The translations under genes were made by a program, and so were the position numbers. DNA of 64,000 nucleotides from NCBI GenBank assembly GCA_022843045.1, contig JALHOJ010000012.1, positions 1-64,000 on the forward strand. Reading direction: 5' to 3'. The DNA is from Phycisphaerales bacterium. GTDB lineage: Bacteria; Planctomycetota; Phycisphaerae; Phycisphaerales; UBA1924. Shown here piece by piece: positions 11,766 through 18,316 of this stretch (position 1 is the first letter of the stretch; the number at the start of each line of letters is the position of its first letter). Under the pieces are notes generated by a model, which did no database searches, was not told the origin of the DNA, and worked only from the letters and a program-made list of their open reading frames with translations.

Positions 11766-12425
11766 ATGGCTGGCTCTATCAAATCTCGTGGGCGTCGACG
11801 CGCTCCTCGCCGCTTTGTGATCGGCATCTCCGGCGCCAGCGGCGCGTGGTACGCGCAGCGGCTGATGGAAGTGCTGCTGAGCGAGCGGACGCATGAGGTG
11901 CATCTGGTCGTGAGCGATTATGGTCGCCGGCTGCTGTTTGATGAGAGCGGGATCAAGAACCTGACGCTCAAGGAACTTGTGCCAAGCCTGGCCAAGCGCA
12001 AGGACGCCGCGGCGATTGAGAAGCGGCTGTTCATCCATCCCAACAAGGACGTGGGTGCGGTGATTGCGAGCGGCAGCTTCCTGCACGACGGGATGGTCGT
12101 GATTCCTTGCAGCAGCGCGAGCCTGGGCGCCATCGCCACCGGCAGCGGCAGCAACTTGCTGACGCGGGCCGCGATGGTGACGCTCAAGGAGCGCAGGCCG
12201 TTGATCATCTGTCATCGCGAGATGCCGCTGAGCCTGATTGACATACGCAATATGGAAACGCTCGCGCTGGCGGGCGCGACGATTTGCTCGCCTAATCCTG
12301 GGTTCTACTTGCTGCCCAAGACGGTGCAGGCAATCGTGGACTTTACCGTGGGCAAGGTGCTGGACCTGCTGCACGTGGAGCACGATCTCAAGACACGGTG
12401 GACGGGGGAGACGCCTCGCGCGTGA
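11766..12425 (+). CDS. ubiX: Flavin prenyltransferase UbiX
   Basis: Makes prenylated FMN, the cofactor of UbiD-type decarboxylases. The 219-residue product shows the FMN-binding start VIGISGASGAWYAQRL, the segment VSDYGRRLL, the family core PCSSASLGAIATGSGSNLL and KERRPLIICHREMPLSLIDI, and ends near VLDLLHVEHDL. ATG 11766 lies 5 nt after the toxin gene. Length and motifs match the family well. No ubiD-like partner is in the window. Confidence 0.93.
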   Translation: MAGSIKSRGRRRAPRRFVIGISGASGAWYAQRLMEVLLSERTHEVHLVVSDYGRRLLFDESGIKNLTLKELVPSLAKRKDAAAIEKRLFIHPNKDVGAVIASGSFLHDGMVVIPCSSASLGAIATGSGSNLLTRAAMVTLKERRPLIICHREMPLSLIDIRNMETLALAGATICSPNPGFYLLPKTVQAIVDFTVGKVLDLLHVEHDLKTRWTGETPRA

Positions 12426-12474
12426 GCCTGGGACTCTTGGGCTGGAAGCCCACGCCACTCCTTCGGAGTTGCGA

Positions 12475-12813
12475 TTACGCGGCGGCGCGTTCTTCGCGCA
12501 GGACGGTTTGGCTCAGGGGCTGATCAAACTGGATCGCCGCCATAGTGACTTGCTCACCGTGCAGCACGCGCTTGATGCGGGCGGTGGCGCGGTGCTTGGC
12601 GCTGAGCATCACGTGGTTGTCGGGGGGCAAGTAGATATCGAGGGTTTCGCCCACGATCATCCGGCAGGGCCAGGTGATGGTGACTAGTACGCCGCCGTCG
12701 GAGAGGTCGGTGGCGATGGCGGGCAGGAATCGGCCGGAAGCGCGATGGAACACCTTGAGCGGGCGCGTGGTGAGCAGGCGCGGAAATTGGCGGCGGTCCT
12801 TGGATGAGGGCAT
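12475..12813 (-). CDS. PilZ-domain protein (probable cyclic di-GMP receptor)
   Basis: Small 112-residue cytoplasmic protein with the two hallmarks of PilZ domains: an N-terminal Arg-rich switch (DRRQFPRLL, following RxxxR logic) and DLSDGGVLV about 35 residues later. ATG 12813 opens just before the Arg motif; the frame stays open upstream but the extra part looks non-coding. It would bind cyclic di-GMP and pass the signal to a partner. It is convergent with ubiX and divergent from an HDOD gene, and an HD-GYP-like protein is at 25266-26624, which fits cyclic di-GMP signalling. Confidence 0.85.
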   Translation of the reverse strand: MPSSKDRRQFPRLLTTRPLKVFHRASGRFLPAIATDLSDGGVLVTITWPCRMIVGETLDIYLPPDNHVMLSAKHRATARIKRVLHGEQVTMAAIQFDQPLSQTVLREERAAA

Positions 12814-13163
12814 CGCGAAGACTCCAGATCTGAACAGATGTGCGGTCGTGCGGCTGGGGCAGAGCATGCCCAGACGCTGCAGTGTGCATCGGTTCGTGCG
12901 GGCGTCGAGTTGGCCGCAAGTTGTGGGAACGTCGGGCCGCCCGCCATGAAGTGGTCTGTCGGGCGCGGCGTTATCGGGGCGAGAACGGCAGAGTTCGTAT
13001 CGTCGAGCGCATTTCCTTCGTTGAAGCCGTGGGACTCGTGTGGGTTGTCCGAAAGTGTTTGGCATATTGGACCGATGACCACGAGGCACGGATCGCCGCG
13101 TGTTGCGGAAGGGACGTGCATCGACCGAACGAAAGCGTGCCACACGCACCCTGGGAGCACCGC
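12814..13163. other. Intergenic stretch without a recognised gene
   Basis: Divergent spacer between the PilZ and HDOD genes. I see no convincing promoter hexamer pair, repeat or RNA; only the GGGAG ribosome binding site just before 13164 is clear. Confidence 0.5.
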
Positions 13164-14048
13164 ATGTCCGCCCTGACCCAAGAGCGCGAGCAAGTCGTCA
13201 CCAACGCGATTCGCGAGATCAGCCACATTGCGACGCTCCCCGAAGTGACGGTGAAGGTCGTTGAACTCGTCGAGAATCCCAAGTCGACGGCGCAGGACCT
13301 GAACAAGGTCATCAGCACCGACCCCGCGCTGTGCTCACGCATCCTGAAAGTCGTGAACTCTTCGTTCTACGGTTTGCCCGGACAGATCGGCAGCATCAAC
13401 CGCGCCATCGTCATGCTGGGCCTCAACGCCGTCAAGAACATCGCCATCGCGGCGAGCATGGCCAAGCTGTTCCGGGGTGGTGAGATCGGCCCCAGCTTCA
13501 GCGGGCGCGAACTGTGGGCACACTGCAACGTCACCGCCGCGGGCGCAAAGTTGATTGCGACCTCGATCAAGATGGGGCTGACTGATGAAGCGTTCCTGGG
13601 TGGCTTGATTCACGATCTGGGTCTCATGGTCGAGATGCAGTATGACCGCAACAAGCTGCAGGAAGTGCTGCGGCAGGTCGGGCAGGACGCCAAGGGCGTG
13701 CCCGCGACCGACATGCTCGCGTGCGAGCTTGCGGTGTACGGCGCGGACCACCAGGACTTTGGCAGCGTGCTGTGCGAGAAGTGGAAGTTCCCCAAGAGCT
13801 TCAGCAACGTTTGTGGCTACCACCACCGCCCGCTCGAACTGCCCCATGATCAGCGGCAGCTCGCCGCGATCGTGTATGTCGCCGATCGCCTTGCCGCCGA
13901 GAGCGGCGTGGGCTTCCGGGGCGATCTCGTGAGCACGATGATCGAGCCTGATGTGCTCGACTTCCTCAAGCTCAGCAGCGAGAAGCTTGCGGAGATTGGC
14001 AACACGGTAAAGGCTCAGGCGAAGGAAATGGCGAACACCTTGGGCTGA
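13164..14048 (+). CDS. HDOD-domain signalling protein
   Basis: Cytoplasmic protein of 294 residues made up almost entirely of an HDOD domain, a catalytically degenerate HD relative found in signal-output proteins. Visible segments are ISHIATLPEVTVKVVELVEN, STDPALCSRILKVVNSSFYG, INRAIVMLGLNAVKNIAIA, AFLGGLIHDLGLMVE and VCGYHHRPLE. GGGAG lies 8 nt upstream of ATG 13164. It probably acts as a scaffold in cyclic di-GMP or phosphorelay signalling; the PilZ gene is its divergent neighbour. A terminator within an inverted repeat follows at 14091-14120. Confidence 0.9.
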   Translation: MSALTQEREQVVTNAIREISHIATLPEVTVKVVELVENPKSTAQDLNKVISTDPALCSRILKVVNSSFYGLPGQIGSINRAIVMLGLNAVKNIAIAASMAKLFRGGEIGPSFSGRELWAHCNVTAAGAKLIATSIKMGLTDEAFLGGLIHDLGLMVEMQYDRNKLQEVLRQVGQDAKGVPATDMLACELAVYGADHQDFGSVLCEKWKFPKSFSNVCGYHHRPLELPHDQRQLAAIVYVADRLAAESGVGFRGDLVSTMIEPDVLDFLKLSSEKLAEIGNTVKAQAKEMANTLG

Positions 14049-14050
14049 GG

Positions 14051-14162
14051 ATCACCACGGAAGGCCACAGAGGACCACGGAAAGTGCACGGAGAGAAGCC
14101 CGGTCGGGCTTCTCTCTTTTCTTTGTATTCTCAGTGCTGTCTGCGTGGCTCTCCGTGGTGAT
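14051..14162. repeat. Intergenic inverted repeat (CCACGGA word family)
   Basis: Outer arms ATCACCACGGA (14051-14061) and TCCGTGGTGAT (14152-14162) are perfect complements. Inside, words such as CCACAGAGGACCACGGA are mirrored by CTGCGTGGCTCTCCG. The centre is a strong terminator hairpin (separate entry). It fills the whole gap between two convergent genes. Confidence 0.75.
14091..14120 (+). terminator. Rho-independent terminator of the HDOD gene
   Basis: Perfect 11-bp stem GAGAGAAGCCC / GGGCTTCTCTC with a 4-nt loop, followed by TTTT. It lies at the centre of the inverted repeat 14051-14162. The minus-strand reading lacks a T run. Confidence 0.85.
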
Positions 14163-14163
14163 T

Positions 14164-15516
14164 TCAGGCGACCGGCCGCAGGTTGCGGGCCACGCTGGTG
14201 CGATAGGCCATGATCGCCGGGACCAGGCCGGCAAGCATGGCGAGGACGGTCGTCACGGCGAGCAGGATGACGATCACGGTGGGTGCGATTGAAGGCTCGA
14301 TGATGAGGCCGAATCGCTGACGCAGCACGCCCGAGGCCATCCCCGCGCCGACGTACGCGAGGATGATGCCCAGAACCGCGCCGAACAGGCCGATGACGGC
14401 GCACTCGACGAGGGTGAGGTTGAAGATCCGGCCCTGGCTTGCGCCCAGCACGCGCAGGACCGCGATCTGGCGACGGCGCTGCTCCATGCTGTTGTAGAGC
14501 GCGAGCATGATGCTGATCGCGCTGGAGACCAGCACCACGATCGCGATGGCGAGGAAGACGCGGTTGACCTGATCGATGATCTCGAACAGGTTCTTGATCT
14601 CCTGGCTGGGGCTGGCGACTGTCAGTGTGCCGTCGCGGCGGAGTTGATCGAAGACCTGCGGCAGGTTGGCGGGCGTGTCGCTCGCATCGCGCGAGATGAG
14701 GCGCAGCAGCGCCGCGGTGATCTTCTTGTCATCGTCGATCAGGTCCGCGGGCGTGGACTGGGCCACCTCGCCCTTTGCATCCGCTTCGCGGCGGTCCTGA
14801 GCGTGCATCAGCCAACTGCTCTGGAGGCTCGAGAACAGTGCGCGATCGTGGCTCGTGAGCGTGGGTTCGAGCACGCCGACGACCTTGTAGCCGAATTCAC
14901 GGTGGACGTGCGTGCCGCCGGGCCCTGCGCTAGCTTCGTCGTCGTCATCGTGCGTGACGCCCGCGCGATCGGCATCGCCTTGGGTGGTGGCGCCTTGAGA
15001 GGCTTTGGACCAGCCGTGCGTGAGGTAGATGGTGTCGCCAACCTTGAGGCCTGTGCGTCGCGCTACTGCGCTGCCCAGCACGATCTCGAAGTCGTTGGTG
15101 AACGCGGCACCCTCGGCGAATCGCCAGGTTTCGCCCGGCGCGGGCTTGAAGGCGGAAAAGAACTCGGGCGTGGTTGCCACCACTGGAAAGGCTCGGAAAC
15201 TGTCGCCGATTGCGGTGGGAATGGCGTATTCCCAGGGGGCCTGGGCTTGGAGCTGTTCGAAGCGACTCCAGGGCAGCGGGCGTCGGGGCGGATTGGCGTA
15301 AAAGACGTTGTTGAGCACCGCGACCGTCGAGCTTGCTTCGCCCGAGACCAGAAGGTGCATGTCTCCCGCGCCGCGTTCGAAGCTGGCTTTGCCGCTGTTG
15401 CGGAGCGTGAGGAGCACGACGATGAGCGCCACAGCCACGGCGACCGTGACGATGGTCGTGAGCGTTGAGAACCAGCGGGCCCGCAGGCTGCGCAGGACGA
15501 TGGTGAAGTCGTTCAT
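14164..15516 (-). CDS. ABC transporter permease, FtsX/MacB type
   Basis: Membrane subunit of 450 residues. One transmembrane helix near residues 18-40 (TLTTIVTVAVAVALIVVLL), a large periplasmic domain, then three C-terminal helices (VFLAIAIVVLVSSAISIML, VIGLFGAVLGIILAY, VIVILLAVTTVLAMLAGLV) follow the FtsX/MacB/LolCE plan for lipoprotein, peptide or drug handling rather than a classical channel. The periplasmic part contains an Asp/His-rich loop (THDDDDEAS...THVHREF) that could bind metal. GGAGG precedes ATG 15516, which overlaps the stop codon of the ATPase gene (ATGA), so the two are translationally coupled. Substrate unknown. Confidence 0.9.
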   Translation of the reverse strand: MNDFTIVLRSLRARWFSTLTTIVTVAVAVALIVVLLTLRNSGKASFERGAGDMHLLVSGEASSTVAVLNNVFYANPPRRPLPWSRFEQLQAQAPWEYAIPTAIGDSFRAFPVVATTPEFFSAFKPAPGETWRFAEGAAFTNDFEIVLGSAVARRTGLKVGDTIYLTHGWSKASQGATTQGDADRAGVTHDDDDEASAGPGGTHVHREFGYKVVGVLEPTLTSHDRALFSSLQSSWLMHAQDRREADAKGEVAQSTPADLIDDDKKITAALLRLISRDASDTPANLPQVFDQLRRDGTLTVASPSQEIKNLFEIIDQVNRVFLAIAIVVLVSSAISIMLALYNSMEQRRRQIAVLRVLGASQGRIFNLTLVECAVIGLFGAVLGIILAYVGAGMASGVLRQRFGLIIEPSIAPTVIVILLAVTTVLAMLAGLVPAIMAYRTSVARNLRPVA

Positions 15517-16241
15517 CGCGTACCTCCGTTGCCTGGCGTTGCATCGGCAAGGCTCGCCAGCGTCGCGTGTCTGGGAAAGCGTGCCAGCATCGTCGGATCA
15601 TGGCTCACGCACAAGAGCGCGGCTCCTTTTTCCTTGCACACTTGCTGGATCAGGTCCATCGCGACTTGCGCGTTGTCGGGATCGAGGCTCGCCGTCGGCT
15701 CGTCGGCGAGCACCAACGCAGGGTCGCATGCGAGCGCACGCGCGACCGCGACGCGTTGTTGCTGTCCGGTGCTGAGTTCTTCGACGCGGGCGTCGATTCG
15801 CGAGATGCCCAGGCGATCCAGCAGCGCTTTGGCCCTGCCGCGGTGTTCGCGCTCGGGGACGCCGGCCATGAGCAGTGCGCACATCACGTTCTCGATGGCC
15901 GAGAAGCCCACGAGCAGGTGGAAGGTCTGGAAGATCATGCCGATGTGGCGGCCGCGGAGCTGGTCGCGTTCGGCTCCGAATGCCGCGTGCACGGTCTTGC
16001 CCGCGACCCGCACCGTGCCCTCGTCGGGGTCGAGAATGCCCGCGATGAGGTTCAGCAGCGTGGTCTTGCCCGTGCCCGAGGTCGCCGTGAGCAGTATCTG
16101 CTCGCCCGGCGCGAGATCGAGTTCATGAACCCGAAGCGTGAACGGTTGCTCGCCCTGATCGGTGGATCGCCGGTATGCAAAGACCAGGCGAGTCACGTCG
16201 AGCGCGAGATCGGTAGCACGAGGAGTTGCGGATGCCGTCAT
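15513..16241 (-). CDS. ABC transporter ATP-binding protein (LolD/MacB-like)
   Basis: Cytoplasmic ATPase of 242 residues that powers the permease encoded downstream. Walker A is ATSGTGKTTLLN, the Q-loop region is IFQTFHLL, the ABC signature is LSTGQQQRVAVARAL, Walker B is ALVLADEPTASLD, and the switch His is in LCVSHD. The position after Gly-Thr in Walker A fits the LolD/FtsE/MacB subgroup. First gene of a two-gene minus-strand operon with a 4-nt overlap. Confidence 0.95.
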   Translation of the reverse strand: MTASATPRATDLALDVTRLVFAYRRSTDQGEQPFTLRVHELDLAPGEQILLTATSGTGKTTLLNLIAGILDPDEGTVRVAGKTVHAAFGAERDQLRGRHIGMIFQTFHLLVGFSAIENVMCALLMAGVPEREHRGRAKALLDRLGISRIDARVEELSTGQQQRVAVARALACDPALVLADEPTASLDPDNAQVAMDLIQQVCKEKGAALLCVSHDPTMLARFPRHATLASLADATPGNGGTR

Positions 16242-16398
16242 TCAGGGGATGATACGGCAAAGCCCGCGAAAGCGCCCCGGGAAGTCCCCCGAGATGCTCC
16301 CAAGATGCCCTAGGTTCTCGCAACGGGATGGCGCATGATCGCGAGGCATGACACAAACGTGCGGCGGAGACCCAACCACGGGTGCATAACGCACTCGA

Positions 16399-16421
16399 GC
16401 TTCCTGACGGGCGCGTTTCGT
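16399..16421 (-). repeat. Half-site of the dispersed CCGTCAGG palindrome
   Basis: Read on the minus strand, these 23 nt (beginning ACGAAACGCGCCCGTCAG) are identical to 44595-44617 inside lptD. They are close to both arms of the large palindrome at 21129-21215. Confidence 0.65.
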
Positions 16422-16443
16422 TGTGGAAAACTCGAACCGCGAC

Positions 16444-16471
16444 TTGCACACGCTCGTAGATTTTGTACACT
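16444..16471 (+). promoter_or_regulatory. Promoter of the structured small transcript
   Basis: TTGCAC (16444-16449) and TACACT (16466-16471) with a 16-nt spacer. Transcription would begin near 16478 and could end at the terminator 16836-16870. Confidence 0.5.
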
Positions 16472-16475
16472 ATGA

Positions 16476-16667
16476 GTGTCCGCATGCTGCTTGCGACGCC
16501 GCCTCCTGGCCAAGCGACCCGCAAGCAAGGCGGACCCCGCGGTGCGCACGGTGCGCCCGCGAGCGTGCCCGGCGACGGCCGGGAGAGAAGCCCGGCGGAA
16601 GCCCAAGGACAGCGGGCTTGGCGGCTGGGTCAGGTATGGCCTCTTCAGCAAGGAGGTGATCCAGTGA
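16476..16667 (+). CDS. Possible small basic protein (63 residues)
   Basis: Open frame from GTG 16476 to TGA 16667 within the small transcription unit. Codon-position GC content is compatible with coding (high third position). The product is very Arg/Lys-rich with four Cys (CCLRRRLLAKRPASK at the start) and ends with GLGGWVRYGLFSKEVIQ. The last codons contain the strong Shine-Dalgarno of the next ORF, and the stop overlaps that ORF's GTG (GTGA). The start codon is only 4 nt from the predicted -10 element, so it would have to be leaderless. I do not recognise a family, and it may be only an open frame within an RNA. Confidence 0.3.
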   Translation: MSACCLRRRLLAKRPASKADPAVRTVRPRACPATAGREARRKPKDSGLGGWVRYGLFSKEVIQ

Positions 16668-16717
16668 ATCAATTGAACTGTCAGCACACATCGTCGGAGC
16701 GTTCTCCGGATGTGTGA
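16664..16717 (+). CDS. 17-codon ORF behind a perfect anti-16S Shine-Dalgarno
   Basis: GTG 16664 follows AAGGAGG at 7-nt spacing, and the complementarity to the 16S tail runs on to the start codon (16650-16663). The peptide would be MNQLNCQHTSSERSPDV. Its second half is encoded by the strong hairpin 16685-16716, so translating ribosomes would open that hairpin, as in a leader peptide. The GTGA overlap with the preceding frame suggests coupling. No homologue is recognised. Confidence 0.35.
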   Translation: MNQLNCQHTSSERSPDV

Positions 16718-16835
16718 ATGGGGCCAGGCCGAGAGCCTGGCTCGACGGAGCAGGCCCCGCGCGTGACGAGCAAGCAGTCACGAGCGTGCGGCTGGCCCCA
16801 GTCCTACGGCACAGTCTTTGGACTTGAAACCGTCG

Positions 16836-16870
16836 CAGGCCGCCTCCGCAGGGGCGGCCTGTGCTTTTTT
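16836..16870 (+). terminator. Rho-independent terminator of the small transcript
   Basis: Perfect 9-bp GC-rich stem CAGGCCGCC / GGCGGCCTG (16836-16844 with 16853-16861) with an 8-nt loop, ending in TTTTTT at 16865-16870. Confidence 0.9.
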
Positions 16871-16950
16871 GGGGGAGTGCGAAAGTGCGAAAGTGTGGGG
16901 AGAAGCACAGCGATATACCGAGATGCGCGATCGAACGAAGCGCAGCTTTC

Positions 16951-16982
16951 CATCGCTTCATCGCTTCATCGCTTCATCGCTC
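16951..16982. repeat. ATCGCTTC tandem repeat at the end of the YkgJ-like gene
   Basis: Four near-identical 8-nt units (CATCGCTT in phase) in tandem. They overlap the last codons and stop of the minus-strand gene, which ends DEAMKR. A related ATCGCTTC/GAAGCGAT arrangement is found at 40565-40623. Confidence 0.6.
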
Positions 16983-17563
16983 ACCACCCACGCCAGCATC
17001 GCGCGCCACTCGCCGTAGCGGTAGCTGATCCCGTGCCGATCGTGCAGAGCGCGAATCCGCTCGAGCGCGCGCTCAGTGAGTTCGTGCTGCCAGTCCTGCG
17101 CGCTCGCATCACAGAAATACACCCGGCATCCCAGCGGCTTGATCGTGTGGGCTCCGCAGAGGTTGCGCTCCAGGAACGGGCAGTCGCCGCGAGCCTTTGC
17201 CGCGTCGATCTGCGTGAGGGACAAAGCCCCTTGTGGGGGATGGAGTTGGGGGAGGGGTTGGGGTGGGCGGGTTCCCCGTGCGTCGCTCGCGACTTCGCGC
17301 TCGTGTTCATTCCGCCGCGCAACCGTGTACGCCGCTTCCAAGCCCGTCACGTACAACAGATGCCCAGTCTTCGCAAAGTTGCAGCATCGCCCGCTGGCCC
17401 AGCAGGAAGGGCCGCGGGATGTGATTTCGCGAGCGACTTCGGCGTAGATTGATTCGAGCTCGGTCTTGATCACGGGCGAGTTGACGGCGTCAAGCCACGC
17501 GCGAGCGATCGCGGCATCGTCGGAGGTTCCCAACTGCCTGGAGTCTTCGCCAGCCACGTTCAC
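16958..17563 (-). CDS. YkgJ-family Cys-cluster protein
   Basis: Predicted metal-binding protein of 201 residues. The Cys pattern CWASGRCCNF near the N-terminal third and CPFLERNLCGAHTIKPLGCRVYFC further on is that of the YkgJ (zinc- or iron-chelating, UPF0153-like) family, whose function is not settled. GTG 17563 overlaps the stop of the upstream cyclodeaminase-like gene (GTGA), indicating translational coupling. The C-terminal codons lie in an 8-nt tandem repeat, so the exact end may have drifted. Confidence 0.75.
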   Translation of the reverse strand: MNVAGEDSRQLGTSDDAAIARAWLDAVNSPVIKTELESIYAEVAREITSRGPSCWASGRCCNFAKTGHLLYVTGLEAAYTVARRNEHEREVASDARGTRPPQPLPQLHPPQGALSLTQIDAAKARGDCPFLERNLCGAHTIKPLGCRVYFCDASAQDWQHELTERALERIRALHDRHGISYRYGEWRAMLAWVVSDEAMKR

Positions 17564-18177
17564 GCCTCGCCATTCGTGTGACAGGCTCGCTCCACCTCGC
17601 GAGCCAGCGTGATCGCACGCTCCACGAGCGTGTGCCCCTCGTGCATCGCCGCGTCGCGCTGCCTTGCGTCGGCGAGGAACGGGGCGTTGACGACCACGTT
17701 CCAGTGTCCGCACCGGGTGCAGGCTTCGGCGAGCACCGCCGCGATGGCGAGGTCGCTGCGCAAATGGTGGTTGGACTTGCCGCACAGGTCCTTGAGCAGT
17801 CGCAGCGTCTCGACGCCCACCGCCGCGATGGCGAGCGGGACGCGGACCGATGCTTCTTGAGCCGCGGGCAATTCGCGCCGACGCGGATCGGTCTCCGGCA
17901 AGCGCGAGAGTTCATTGACCAGTCCGTACGCCGCGGCGTCTTCGTCTGCGAGTTCGAGCAGCATGCCGCGGGCGCGTCCGAGGCGATGGGCCGCGTCGTC
18001 GAGCAGGGCTTGATGCGCCGCGAGGGACTTCTTGCCCAGCGAGTAGTTCACAACCATGTGCGCGAGGGCGGCGCCGAGTGCGCCTGCGGCAGCGGCGATC
18101 GCTCCGCCGCCCGGCGTGGGTTGCTTGGCGGCGGTCTGGTCGAGGAAGGCGCGGAGCGTGAGGTCGGCGAAGGCCAT
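17560..18177 (-). CDS. Cyclodeaminase/cyclohydrolase family protein (FTCD C-terminal type)
   Basis: All-helical 205-residue protein matching the formiminotransferase-cyclodeaminase C-terminal family. It shows AFLDQTAAKQPTPGGGAIAA at the start, then ALGAALAHMVVNYSLGKK and a late VVVNAPFLADARQRD segment. Known members convert 5-formimino-tetrahydrofolate to methenyl-tetrahydrofolate, and stand-alone members such as FchA act in one-carbon metabolism. The PTPGGGS-type folate-binding turn is present as PTPGGGA. Coupled by GTGA overlap to the YkgJ-like gene. Confidence 0.88.
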   Translation of the reverse strand: MAFADLTLRAFLDQTAAKQPTPGGGAIAAAAGALGAALAHMVVNYSLGKKSLAAHQALLDDAAHRLGRARGMLLELADEDAAAYGLVNELSRLPETDPRRRELPAAQEASVRVPLAIAAVGVETLRLLKDLCGKSNHHLRSDLAIAAVLAEACTRCGHWNVVVNAPFLADARQRDAAMHEGHTLVERAITLAREVERACHTNGEA

Positions 18178-18316
18178 GAGTCAGCGTACGTCGCGACGTC
18201 GTGGCATGTGCTTCCAGCACATCAATCCTCGGGCCAACTCGGCCCGAAGAAGCGCGGGTGAACGCCGCTGGCCAGGATGGCCAGCAGACGCATCGTCTGG
18301 AAGAGCTTGCCACTGA

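Larger units (their letters stand above)
16478..16870 (+). ncRNA. Structured small transcript of unknown class
   Basis: Bounded by a promoter at 16444-16471 and a terminator at 16836-16870, about 390 nt. It contains a 14-nt exact complement to the consensus 16S rRNA 3' end (AAGGAGGTGATCCA, 16650-16663). Next comes a stem-loop at 16685-16716 (8 bp, 2-nt bulge, 5 bp). A closing helix GGGGCCAG / CTGGCCCC (16720-16727 with 16792-16799) then encloses at least one perfect hairpin (CGTGAC / GTCACG). I compared it by eye with tmRNA, RNase P RNA and SRP RNA and found none of their signatures. Whether it is an mRNA leader, a small RNA or both is open. Confidence 0.4.

Noticed and set aside
11741-11766. 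Internal ATG upstream of ubiX giving a 30-residue longer protein
   Set aside because: The longer frame overlaps the toxin gene in another frame; the ATG at 11766 fits the family start.
16720-16800. tRNA- or tmRNA-like fold (GGGGCCA/TGGCCCC acceptor-like helix and CTCGACGG)
   Set aside because: No T-arm GTTCGA-type loop, no anticodon arm and no tag-peptide reading frame; the helix is reported only as part of an unclassified structured RNA.
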